Below, one piece after another: positions 15,442 through 22,894 of a stretch of 40,702 nt of DNA. The stretch spans positions 42,857 to 83,558 of the forward strand of contig CADBVL010000003.1 of the NCBI GenBank assembly GCA_902798015.1, read 5' to 3'. This stretch comes from an uncultured Bacteroidales bacterium (GTDB taxonomy: Bacteria > Bacteroidota > Bacteroidia > Bacteroidales > Paludibacteraceae). A program made the translations under genes and the position numbers. Below the pieces are notes generated by a model. That model worked only from the letters and a program-made list of their open reading frames with translations, did not search any database and was not told the DNA's origin. Positions within the stretch are counted from its first letter, which is position 1. Every line of letters starts with the position of its first letter.

Positions 15442-16944
15442 ATGAGGCCCAAACAACATACACATATTCATAAAGATGTACAGGTAGATTATCTTTCGAG
15501 AATAAAGTTTTCCAAAGATGGTAAGACCCTATTGCATTTCCCTAAAAAGTTTAAGGGAGAATATCGTATACCTGAAACAGTGGAAAGAATAAAGGAAGGT
15601 GCATTTGAAAGGTGTAACTATCTAACATCTATTATCATTCCTGAAGGGATAATGACTATTGACAATTTTACTTTTAGAGGGTGTGTCAATCTAAATAGAG
15701 TTCAGTTACCTAATAGTTTAACGACAATAATATGGGGAGCATTTCAAGATTGTATAAATTTAATTTCCATTGATATTCCGAGTGGAGTTAGCGATATTAG
15801 TGCTTTGGCATTTGCAAAATGCATAAATTTAATGGCTATTAATGTTTCTCCTGATAATAAATATTTCAGTTCTATAGATGGGGTCTTATACAACAAAAAT
15901 AAATCAAAATTAATTCTATGTCCCAATGGAAAAAAGTACTATATACTACCTAATAGTATTGTTGAAATTTCAAGAGATGCTTTTAATGAATGCAAAAGTT
16001 TAAAAAATATTGAAACATTTCCAGAAAGTAACAACTATTATTCAGATGATGGTATCTTGCTAAACAAAGAAAAAACAGCAATAGTTCGTTACCCTATAGG
16101 AAGACAAATGACATCCTTTTCTATTCCCCAAGAAGTCCTTTGCATTGAAGACAATGCTTTTTGTGGATGTGAAAATTTATCTTCAATTGTGCTTTCAGAT
16201 AAAGTTAAAACAATAGGTAATTACGCATTCTGCGATTGTAAAAATCTATTATCTATCAATATACCTTCAGATGTTTGTATTATAGGTAATGTGGCTTTTG
16301 CAGGATGCTCTTCTTTATCATCAATTATTGTTCCAGAAAAAGTAGAAAAAATTGGAGATTTTGCATTTAGCAATTGTAGTAAACTAAAAACGATAAATCT
16401 ACCCAATAGTGTTCGGTCTTTAGGATATGGCGCATTTGAGTTTTGCTTCTCTTTAACTACTTGCGTTTTATCAGAGAACATTTCGTTAATAGTAAATGAT
16501 ACATTTTGGGAATGTCATAGTTTAACAACCATTGTAATACCTGATGGCGTTAAAAGTATAGGTGAAGATGCCTTCTTTGAATGCGATAGTTTAACATCAA
16601 TTGTTATTCCCAAAAGTGTAGAGAACATTGAATCTGGTGCTTTTTGTGGATGCGAAAGATTAGAATCTGTAATCATCGAGAAAGGAATTCGCAAAATTGG
16701 CTATAGTGCTTTTCGTTATTGCAAAAATATGGCATATATTAATCTTCCAGATTCTATAACTGATATAGAGGATAGTGCTTTTTTCAATTGTATTAGTTTG
16801 AAAAATTTATGCATACCGACAAGTGTTAAAAATATAGGCAAAGGAGTATTTAACGGATGTGGAGAACTTGAATTGAAACTTCCACAACAATTACAATTAA
16901 GCGAAGAAGATCAAGAAAATTGCAAGAGGGTGATTTATTACTAA
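15442..16944 (+). CDS. BspA-type leucine-rich repeat protein
   Basis: 500 residues made of about 16 copies of a roughly 23-residue LRR_5 unit with the pattern AF-x-x-C-x-x-L-x-x-I-x-I-P-x-x-V, from about residue 50 to the C-terminus; two units in the first half are interrupted by longer segments (YFSSIDGVLYNKN and YYSDDGILLNKE type). It has no signal peptide or membrane segment, so it is probably cytoplasmic or exported by an unrecognised route; BspA-like repeats normally mediate protein binding. Codon use is much more AT-rich than in the flanking uronate genes, which suggests transfer. It is 12 bases upstream of another AT-rich gene, so the two form a unit. Confidence 0.9.
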   Translation: MRPKQHTHIHKDVQVDYLSRIKFSKDGKTLLHFPKKFKGEYRIPETVERIKEGAFERCNYLTSIIIPEGIMTIDNFTFRGCVNLNRVQLPNSLTTIIWGAFQDCINLISIDIPSGVSDISALAFAKCINLMAINVSPDNKYFSSIDGVLYNKNKSKLILCPNGKKYYILPNSIVEISRDAFNECKSLKNIETFPESNNYYSDDGILLNKEKTAIVRYPIGRQMTSFSIPQEVLCIEDNAFCGCENLSSIVLSDKVKTIGNYAFCDCKNLLSINIPSDVCIIGNVAFAGCSSLSSIIVPEKVEKIGDFAFSNCSKLKTINLPNSVRSLGYGAFEFCFSLTTCVLSENISLIVNDTFWECHSLTTIVIPDGVKSIGEDAFFECDSLTSIVIPKSVENIESGAFCGCERLESVIIEKGIRKIGYSAFRYCKNMAYINLPDSITDIEDSAFFNCISLKNLCIPTSVKNIGKGVFNGCGELELKLPQQLQLSEEDQENCKRVIYY

Positions 16945-16956
16945 CTTTGAACTTTA

Positions 16957-17730
16957 ATGGAAGATATAGAGAATAACACATTGTTGGAATATAATAAACT
17001 AGTAGCGGGTTTACACGAATTCCGTCTTATAAATACAAATAGTATCTTAATTAGTCATATATTTAATTCAAAGAACCAACAAACACAGAGTAATAAGGAT
17101 TACAAACAGTTATTATTAATTGCAGAACGATGGAATGAATTGGTGTATGCAATAAATATTGCCCGTTACTATTTACGAGAGGCTATAAAAGAATCATATG
17201 ATATAAAATTATGTAATTCTCAATATTCAACTCGTATGATGCATCTATATTCCGCAAATATATGGTATAATAGTATCATTGATTATATATTGCAGTTTTA
17301 TTATTTGATTAGCAATGCTCCGGATATAAATGATGGCAATTATGCACAAATATTGAAAGATGGTAAAAAAAGGAGCAACTTCATACGGAAACAAAGTATT
17401 CCTTCTAAAGACTTGAAAGAATATGAACAAATGTGCAATAAATTAAATACTATCGAAGAAGGGAATAATGTTAAACATAGAAGATTAAATTTAATGCCCC
17501 GAAATTATCGGAACAAAAATGGAATAGGTGTACTTCCTCCAATGTCAGTGGATGAAAAAGGCAGAATTCATTTCGATAATAAAGAAATTATTCCATTAAG
17601 TAGTGATAGAATACAAAAAAATACCGAGACTATTGAATCCTTATTGTCCAAACTTATCAATACAGATAAAATAGTATCCGCTTACATCAAAAAAATGCAA
17701 AAAGAATATATTGAACAAAATATGAAGTAA
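16957..17730 (+). CDS. hypothetical protein in the AT-rich island
   Basis: 257 residues, not recognised. Mostly alpha-helical by composition: a helical N-terminal two-thirds with NELVYAINIARYYLREAIKE and YSANIWYNSIIDYILQFYYLI, then a basic linker (KHRRLNLMPRNYRNKN), a short segment with GIGVLPPMSVDEKGRIHFD, and a C-terminal helix rich in Lys and Ile. The all-helical, aromatic-rich core could be HEPN-like, but no R-x4-6-H motif is evident, so this stays speculative. No signal peptide. Same AT-rich codon use as the LRR gene 12 bases upstream; the pair probably moved together. Confidence 0.75.
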   Translation: MEDIENNTLLEYNKLVAGLHEFRLINTNSILISHIFNSKNQQTQSNKDYKQLLLIAERWNELVYAINIARYYLREAIKESYDIKLCNSQYSTRMMHLYSANIWYNSIIDYILQFYYLISNAPDINDGNYAQILKDGKKRSNFIRKQSIPSKDLKEYEQMCNKLNTIEEGNNVKHRRLNLMPRNYRNKNGIGVLPPMSVDEKGRIHFDNKEIIPLSSDRIQKNTETIESLLSKLINTDKIVSAYIKKMQKEYIEQNMK

Positions 17731-17750
17731 ACAAAAATACGGCAAACAAA

Positions 17751-18104
17751 ATGAAAGCGAAGTGGGTGAATATAGTGGATAGTTTGCAGGGGAATGTGGA
17801 TCAGAGGCACTATGCACGGCGGATTCCGGGAAATGGGGAATATGGGGCGGTGTGCGCGAAGCCTGAGTTGAGCAAGAAGACAAAGAAAGCAAAGGCGGAG
17901 CACCCGACGGCAAAGGCCTTTGCGGAACTGATGGCAGAGACAAAGGCAATCATGCATGACCTGGAACGCAAAGCGGAATGGCAGGCACGATATGAGGAGG
18001 CACTAAAGAAAGCAAGGAAATATAACAAGCCGATTCAAGGACGGCTGTACGATTATATCAAACATGAGTTGAGCGAGGAGAGAAAGCAGGGTGTTCTCCC
18101 GTAG
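17751..18104 (+). CDS. small basic hypothetical protein
   Basis: 117 residues, unrecognised. Begins MKAKWVNIVDSLQGN, has a basic middle (KKTKKAKAEHPTAKAF) and a charged helical C-terminal half (LERKAEWQARYEEALKKARKY) ending RLYDYIKHELSEERKQG. Small Bacteroidales proteins with a similar layout (short beta-rich N-terminus, then a helix with a conserved tyrosine-rich end) are familiar to me but have no assigned function. Base composition returns to that of the core genome here. The N-terminus shares N-x-VDSL-x-G with the partial gene at the left edge. An 11-bp repeat array begins at its stop codon. Confidence 0.7.
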   Translation: MKAKWVNIVDSLQGNVDQRHYARRIPGNGEYGAVCAKPELSKKTKKAKAEHPTAKAFAELMAETKAIMHDLERKAEWQARYEEALKKARKYNKPIQGRLYDYIKHELSEERKQGVLP

Positions 18105-18200
18105 ATGTCAGGGTGACGTCATAGTGAGCACCCGATGAGCATCCGATGAGCACCCGATCAGCATCCGATGGAGACAGGTGGTAAGAAAGTGGAAGGAAGG
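18102..18200 (+). repeat. composite 11-bp-periodic array after the small hypothetical gene
   Basis: Nine consecutive 11-base units. The core four (18124-18167) are of the type ATGAGCACCCG or ATCAGCATCCG, and the last three (18168-18200) are ATGGAGACAGG, TGGTAAGAAAG and TGGAAGGAAGG. The first two units (from 18102) fit only loosely. The order GAGCACCC-type then TGGnAGA-type matches the array at 30649-30747. About 110 bases separate it from kdgK. Confidence 0.8.
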
Positions 18201-18309
18201 GAAACCGAAGTATCGGGGAATCGAAAGAAGAAAATAAAAGAAACCAAACAAAAATAAAGCAAAACAATAATTAACAACAATATTAACCAATTAAATGTCA
18301 TTTTAACTT

Positions 18310-19335
18310 ATGGCTAAAATTATTACGTTGGGCGAGATTATGCTCCGCCTGAGTCCGGAAGGACAAGACCGTTTCATTCAATCTGATCACTTCCGTATCA
18401 TCCCCGGTGGTGGTGAGGCTAACGTAGCTATTTCGTGCGCTAACTACGGCCACGAGGCTTATTTGGTAACCAAACTGCCGAAACATGAGATCGGTCAGAT
18501 TGCCGTTAACTCACTGCGTCGTTACGGCGTAAAGGACGATTATATCGTTCGTGGCGGTGACCGCGTGGGTCTGTATTACTGCGAGACAGGTGCTTCGATG
18601 CGTCCGTCGAAAGTCATTTACGACCGTGCTCACAGCGCTATCGCTGAGGCTGATCCGAAGGACTTTGACTTCGACAAGATCATGGAAGGTGCAGCATGGT
18701 TCCACTGGAGCGGAATCACTCCGGCTATCTCGGACAAGGCTGCTGAGATCACGAAGCTCGCTTGCGAGGCTGCAAAGCGTCATGGCGTAACCGTATCGGT
18801 TGATCTGAACTTCCGTAAGAAACTGTGGACCAGTGAGAAAGCTATCTCGATCATGCGTCCGTTGATGAAGTACGTGGATGTTTGTATCGGTAACGAGGAA
18901 GATGCTGAGCTGTGCCTCGGCTTCAAGCCGGATGCAGATGTAGAAGGCGGCGAGACCAACGCTGAGGGCTACAAGGGCATCTTCGAGCAGATGATGAAAG
19001 AGTTCGGCTTCAAGTATGTTGTTTCGACGCTGCGCGAGAGCTTCAGCGCTACGTTCAACGGCTGGAAGGCGATGATCTACAACGGCAAGGAGTTCTACCA
19101 GAGCAAGCGCTACGAGATCAATCCGATCATCGACCGCGTGGGTGGTGGTGACAGCTTCTCCGGCGGTCTGATCCACGGTATGCTCAAATACCCGGACAAC
19201 CAAGGTGCAGCGCTTGAGTTCGCAGTAGCTGCTTCGGCTCTGAAGCACACCATCAACGGCGACTACAACCTCGTCAGCGAGGATGAGGTATTGAGTCTCG
19301 CAGGTGGTAATGCGAATGGACGTGTTCAGCGTTAA
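18310..19335 (+). CDS. kdgK: 2-dehydro-3-deoxygluconokinase (PfkB family)
   Basis: 341 residues. Phosphorylates KDG to KDPG. PfkB-family sugar kinase: N-terminal GEIMLRLSP, substrate-binding GGGEANVAISCANYG, and the C-terminal catalytic DRVGGGDSFSGG with Asp281 as base. The next gene encodes the KDPG aldolase, which supports the KDG assignment over other PfkB sugars. The region before it is A-rich with no recognisable promoter, so expression may come from upstream or need a regulator. It is separated from kdgA by an 8-bp repeat array. Confidence 0.92.
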   Translation: MAKIITLGEIMLRLSPEGQDRFIQSDHFRIIPGGGEANVAISCANYGHEAYLVTKLPKHEIGQIAVNSLRRYGVKDDYIVRGGDRVGLYYCETGASMRPSKVIYDRAHSAIAEADPKDFDFDKIMEGAAWFHWSGITPAISDKAAEITKLACEAAKRHGVTVSVDLNFRKKLWTSEKAISIMRPLMKYVDVCIGNEEDAELCLGFKPDADVEGGETNAEGYKGIFEQMMKEFGFKYVVSTLRESFSATFNGWKAMIYNGKEFYQSKRYEINPIIDRVGGGDSFSGGLIHGMLKYPDNQGAALEFAVAASALKHTINGDYNLVSEDEVLSLAGGNANGRVQR

Positions 19336-19341
19336 AAAATT

Positions 19342-19376
19342 CGTAATAACGTAATTACGTAATCCCGTAATAACGA
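19342..19376 (+). repeat. 8-bp CGTAATnn array before kdgA
   Basis: Four octamers: CGTAATAA, CGTAATTA, CGTAATCC, CGTAATAA, then CGA and an A-run before the kdgA ATG. Contains the palindrome TTACGTAA. Confidence 0.85.
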
Positions 19377-19394
19377 AAAAAAACAGAGATTAAA

Positions 19395-20063
19395 ATGGCT
19401 AAGTTTGATAAATTTCAGGTGATGGCGAAGATTGCCGCTGCACCGATGGTTCCTGTGTTCTATCACAAGGACGTAGAAGTTTGTAAAAACGTGATTAAGG
19501 CTTGTTACGAAGGCGGTGTGCGTGCGTTCGAGTTCACCAACCGTGGCGATTTCGCACACGAGGTGTTCGGCGAACTGAGCAAGTGGGTTGCTAAAGAGTG
19601 CCCGGAGTTGGCACTCGGTATCGGTAGCGTGGTTGACGCTCCGACAGCAGCGCTGTACTTGCAGTTGGGCGCTAACTTCGTCGTTGGTCCGTTGTTCAAC
19701 AAGGATATCGCAGTGGTCTGCAACCGTCGTTGCGTGACTTACTGTCCGGGTTGCTTGACACCGAGCGAGATCGGTGCAGCTCAGGAGGTGGGTTGCGACT
19801 TCACGAAAGTGTTCCCGGGCGATGTAGTTGGTCCGAACCTCGTGAAAGGTCTGATGGCTCCGATGCCGTGGTCGAAGATCATGGTTACCGGTGGTGTAGC
19901 TCCGGAGAAAGAGAACCTCGAGAAATGGTTCGCAGCAGGTGTTTACTGCGTCGGTATGGGAAGCAAGCTCTTCCCGAGCGACAAGGTAAAAGCCGGCGAC
20001 TGGGCTTACGTAACCGCAAAGTGCAAAGAGTGTTTTGAAATCATTGCGGCTTGCCGCAAATAA
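19395..20063 (+). CDS. kdgA: 2-dehydro-3-deoxyphosphogluconate aldolase
   Basis: 222 residues, class I aldolase TIM barrel (Eda/KdgA family). Splits KDPG into pyruvate and glyceraldehyde-3-phosphate. The Schiff-base lysine is Lys138 in DFTKVFPGD; Glu46 in FEFTNRGD matches the catalytic Glu of the family; GPLFNKDIAVVCN and TGGV complete the site. Located between kdgK and exuT with matching short gaps, each filled by the same kind of 8-bp repeat, so the three form one uronate operon. Confidence 0.95.
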   Translation: MAKFDKFQVMAKIAAAPMVPVFYHKDVEVCKNVIKACYEGGVRAFEFTNRGDFAHEVFGELSKWVAKECPELALGIGSVVDAPTAALYLQLGANFVVGPLFNKDIAVVCNRRCVTYCPGCLTPSEIGAAQEVGCDFTKVFPGDVVGPNLVKGLMAPMPWSKIMVTGGVAPEKENLEKWFAAGVYCVGMGSKLFPSDKVKAGDWAYVTAKCKECFEIIAACRK

Positions 20064-20065
20064 CT

Positions 20066-20100
20066 CGTAATAACGTCATGACGTAATTACGTAATAACGA
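20066..20100 (+). repeat. 8-bp CGTAATnn array before exuT
   Basis: Four octamers: CGTAATAA, CGTCATGA, CGTAATTA, CGTAATAA, then CGA and an A-run leading to the exuT ATG. Nearly the same as the array before kdgA. Confidence 0.85.
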
Positions 20101-20108
20101 AAAAAATT

Positions 20109-21545
20109 ATGAGTAAAAAAGATATTATGACCAACTGGCGTTGGGTCATGTGTGCGATGCTTTTCTTCGCCACCACGGTTAACTACATGGACCGTCAGGT
20201 TCTGTCGTTGACCTTCAAAGAGTTTATTCAGCCTGAGTTCCACTGGACCGACTCCGACTACGGAACGATCACCGGTGTGTTCTCTATTGCGTACGCTATC
20301 TTCTGCCTCTTCGCCGGTAAGTTCATCGACTGGATGGGCACGAAGAAAGGTTACCTCTGGGCAATCATCGTTTGGTCGTTAGGTGCCGTTATGCACGCAG
20401 GATGCGGATGGGTTACCGAGAGTATCGTGGGCTTGGAGAGCAAAGCAGCGCTGTTAGAAGCGACGGGAACGATTGTGAGCACGATCTCGATGGTGAGTGT
20501 GTATCTGTTCCTCTTCTGCCGTCTGATTTTGGGTCTTGGTGAAGCAGGTAACTTCCCTGCTGCTATCAAGGTGACCGCAGAGTATTTCCCGAAGAAAGAC
20601 CGTGCGTTCGCGACCGCTCTGTTCAACGCAGGTGCATCGGTGGGTGCGCTGGCTGCTCCGGCTACTATTCCTCTGCTGGCAAAGAGCCTCGGTTGGGAAA
20701 TGGCATTCATCATCATCGGTGCGCTGGGCTTCCTCTGGGCCGGTATCTGGATCTTTGTCTATGACAAACCCGAGGAGTCCAAGCATGTAAACGAGGCAGA
20801 GCTCGAATATATCCATCAGGACGAGAAAGATGCTCCGAAGCAGGAGGTAAAGGATGAGAAACAGATGTCATTTGGTGAGGCTTTCAAGCACAAACAGACC
20901 TGGTCGTTTGCGTTTGGTAAGTTCATGACCGACGGTGTTTGGTGGTTCTTCCTGTTCTGGGCACCCGCTTATTTCCAAGATCAGTTCGGTATCAAGGCTT
21001 CCGATCCGCAAGGTATTGCGTTGATTTTCACGCTTTATGCTATCGTAACAGTCGTTTCGTTGTTCGGTGGTTACCTGCCGAAGATCTTCGTGGAGAAGAA
21101 AGGCATGGAGCCGTACGCAGGTCGTATGCGCGCGATGTTGATCTTTGCGTTCTTCCCGATTTTCGCGTTGTTCGCACAGCCGCTCGGCGGTATCTATGGC
21201 CCTTGGGCTGTAGCTATCATCATCGGTATTGTTGGAGCCGCCCACCAGAGTTGGAGCGCGAACATCTTCTCCACCACGGGTGATATGTTCCCCAAATCGG
21301 CTGTGGCCACCATCACCGGTATCGGTGCGATGGCAGGTGGTATCGGCTCGTTCCTCATCAACAAGGGTTCGGGTATGCTGTTCACCCATGCCGACAAGAT
21401 GGGCGAGGCATTCCAGTTCTTCGGTTTCAGCGGCAAGCCCGCAGGATACATGATTATCTTCTGTATCTGCGCCGTTGCTTACCTCATCGGATGGACGGTA
21501 ATGAAATCCCTCGTTCCTAAATACGAGCCGGTAGTGGTTAAATAA
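20109..21545 (+). CDS. exuT: MFS hexuronate transporter (ExuT-like, ACS family)
   Basis: 478 residues with about 12 hydrophobic segments. Anion:cation symporter family features: NYMDRQVLSLT in the first segment region, the loop DWMGTKKG, RLILGLGEAGNFPAAIKVTAEYFPKKDRA and a second-half GDMFPKSAVATITGIG. A longer hydrophilic central loop (about 225-255, HQDEKDAPKQEVKDEKQ) is charged. It imports glucuronate or galacturonate with a proton; the substrate is inferred from uxaC, kdgK and kdgA. The operon ends at the terminator at 21561. Confidence 0.92.
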   Translation: MSKKDIMTNWRWVMCAMLFFATTVNYMDRQVLSLTFKEFIQPEFHWTDSDYGTITGVFSIAYAIFCLFAGKFIDWMGTKKGYLWAIIVWSLGAVMHAGCGWVTESIVGLESKAALLEATGTIVSTISMVSVYLFLFCRLILGLGEAGNFPAAIKVTAEYFPKKDRAFATALFNAGASVGALAAPATIPLLAKSLGWEMAFIIIGALGFLWAGIWIFVYDKPEESKHVNEAELEYIHQDEKDAPKQEVKDEKQMSFGEAFKHKQTWSFAFGKFMTDGVWWFFLFWAPAYFQDQFGIKASDPQGIALIFTLYAIVTVVSLFGGYLPKIFVEKKGMEPYAGRMRAMLIFAFFPIFALFAQPLGGIYGPWAVAIIIGIVGAAHQSWSANIFSTTGDMFPKSAVATITGIGAMAGGIGSFLINKGSGMLFTHADKMGEAFQFFGFSGKPAGYMIIFCICAVAYLIGWTVMKSLVPKYEPVVVK

Positions 21546-21560
21546 TCGCTACCAATAAAC

Positions 21561-21594
21561 AAAAAGAAGCGACTCGTTTGAGCCGCTTCTTTTG
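21561..21594. terminator. intrinsic terminator between exuT and pspC
   Basis: A-run, GAAGCG pairing with CGCTTC, inner CTC/GAG pairs, loop GTTT and a T-run. The A-run on the other side makes it usable by the converging PspC gene. Confidence 0.88.
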
Positions 21595-21609
21595 TTGTTG
21601 GAGAATTGC

Positions 21610-21846
21610 TTATTTGACTACTTCCGCTTCCTCGAACTTGTCTTTGGGATCTTCCGGTCCTTTCTCCGGCATGATCAGCCACATGATGATGTACAAGAGG
21701 ATCCCGGGGAATCCGGCAGACAAGACTGCGAGCGCTGCGTAGCAAATGCGTACCAACGTGGCATCTACCTCGAAGTACTCAGCGATGCCTCCCAATACAC
21801 CGGCCAACACTTTGTTGGCGGAGCGAGTTAATTTTTTCTGTGCCAT
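21610..21846 (-). CDS. PspC-domain membrane protein
   Basis: 78 residues. N-terminal PspC motif KKLTRSANKVLAGVLGGIAEYFEVDATLVRI followed by one hydrophobic segment (about 34-60, CYAALAVLSAGFPGILLYIIMWLIM), PEKGP and an acidic tail. PspC-type proteins sense or help contain inner-membrane stress in other bacteria. No PspA gene is nearby. It is downstream of aroC on the same strand and has a two-unit 8-bp repeat in its leader. The SPFH module at 24.8-30 kb may be functionally linked (inference). Confidence 0.92.
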   Translation of the reverse strand: MAQKKLTRSANKVLAGVLGGIAEYFEVDATLVRICYAALAVLSAGFPGILLYIIMWLIMPEKGPEDPKDKFEEAEVVK

Positions 21847-21865
21847 AATATATTAAAATTTTAAT

Positions 21866-21884
21866 CGTTATTACGGGATTACGA
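21866..21884 (-). repeat. 8-bp CGTAATnn pair before pspC
   Basis: On the minus strand CGTAATCC, CGTAATAA and CGA precede the PspC start by about 20 bases. These are the same two last units and the same CGA end as in the array before kdgA. Confidence 0.75.
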
Positions 21885-21892
21885 TATTGTTT

Positions 21893-22819
21893 CTACAAAA
21901 ATTGTACCAAAGCGAGTGCTGTCATGGCTTCGACCACAGGTACTGCCCTTACCGCCACGCAGGCATCATGGCGTCCTTTCACGCCGGCTTTCGGTGTACT
22001 TGGTGTGGGTTTGAACACACAACGGAAGAGGATCTCTGAGCCGTCACTTATACCTCCGCTAATGCCGCCGGAAATAGGATTGATAGCAGAACCGGGTTGG
22101 GTGACACCTCCAAAACCCGTGCCGTATTCAAAACCTTTGCAGGCATTGATACTCATGACAGCATAGGCAAGATGTGCCTGCAGTTTATCGAAGATGGGTT
22201 CGCCTGTTCCAACCGGTAAACCATTGATACGGCATTCAATGATGCCGCCGATGGAATCCCCCTCTCGTTGGTAAGAAGCGATGGTATCAGTAAACTTCGC
22301 AGGGTCGATCTCTGCGCCCACCTGAATAAGTTGTGCGTGAATAGCAATACCTTTGGCGGCCAGTTCCTGTTTGGCTATTTCTCCGGCTACCACGCGCGCC
22401 GCCGTCTCACGGGCACTGGCCCTGCCTCCCCCGCGGTAGTCGCGAATACCGTATTTCTGCTCATATACTTTGTCCGCATGACCAACGCGGTAGGTATGCT
22501 TGAGATATTCGTAGTCTTCCGGCCTTGCATCTTTGTTGCGGATGATAAAGGCGATGGGAGTACCTAAAGTGACACCCTCCATGACGCCGCTTAGCCACTC
22601 CACCTCATCCGGTTCCCGTAAGGCTCTGGGCGAGACACCCTTCCCCTCAGGAAGGGACTGGGGGTAGGCCTTTCCTGCACGGCGTTCAAGCGCTTCTCGT
22701 ATCTGCGCGAAGTCGATGTGCAAACCTGCCGGAACGCCGTCCAGCACGCCGCCTATCGCCGCGCCATGCGACTCACCGAAAGAGGTGAAACTCCATTTAT
22801 CGCCAAAGGTATTTGACAT
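21893..22819 (-). CDS. aroC: chorismate synthase
   Basis: 308 residues from the ATG at 22819 (MSNTFGDKWSFTSFGESHG); the upstream in-frame extension is promoter DNA. Last step of the shikimate pathway, EPSP to chorismate with reduced FMN. Motifs: GESHGAAIGGVLDG, RVGHADKVYEQKYG, RDYRGGGRASARETAARVVAG, GISGGISDG and GRHDACVAVRAVPVVEAM. It is somewhat shorter than usual (about 350). Residues of about 51-66 (YPQSLPEGKGVSPRA), after ERRAGKA, match an in-frame repeat shared with tcdA and cysS. Confidence 0.94.
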   Translation of the reverse strand: MSNTFGDKWSFTSFGESHGAAIGGVLDGVPAGLHIDFAQIREALERRAGKAYPQSLPEGKGVSPRALREPDEVEWLSGVMEGVTLGTPIAFIIRNKDARPEDYEYLKHTYRVGHADKVYEQKYGIRDYRGGGRASARETAARVVAGEIAKQELAAKGIAIHAQLIQVGAEIDPAKFTDTIASYQREGDSIGGIIECRINGLPVGTGEPIFDKLQAHLAYAVMSINACKGFEYGTGFGGVTQPGSAINPISGGISGGISDGSEILFRCVFKPTPSTPKAGVKGRHDACVAVRAVPVVEAMTALALVQFL

Positions 22820-22838
22820 CTTTTCTCTTTTGCGACTG

Positions 22839-22870
22839 CAAAAGTACTGTTTTTTTTTGACATATGCAAA
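22839..22870 (-). promoter_or_regulatory. promoter of aroC
   Basis: Minus strand: TTTG (22867-22870), 20-base spacer, TACTTTTG (22839-22846); extended -33 TTTGCATATGTCAA. It interleaves with the divergent promoter of the TPR-HTH gene. Confidence 0.82.
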
Positions 22871-22886
22871 TTTTTTTGTACCTTTG
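22856..22886 (+). promoter_or_regulatory. promoter of the TPR-HTH regulator
   Basis: TTTG (22856-22859), 19-base spacer, TACCTTTG (22879-22886). Only 8 bases separate the -7 box from the ATG at 22895, so the transcript would be leaderless or nearly so. The -33 boxes of this promoter and the aroC promoter lie within about 10 bases. Confidence 0.75.
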
Positions 22887-22894
22887 CCGCCGAA

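Noticed and set aside
16957..17730. HEPN ribonuclease assignment for the island protein
   Set aside because: The helical pattern is suggestive but the R-x4-6-H catalytic motif was not found, so no function is claimed.
18102..18200. CRISPR array
   Set aside because: Units are 11 bases without spacers, far below CRISPR repeat and spacer lengths, and no cas genes are present.
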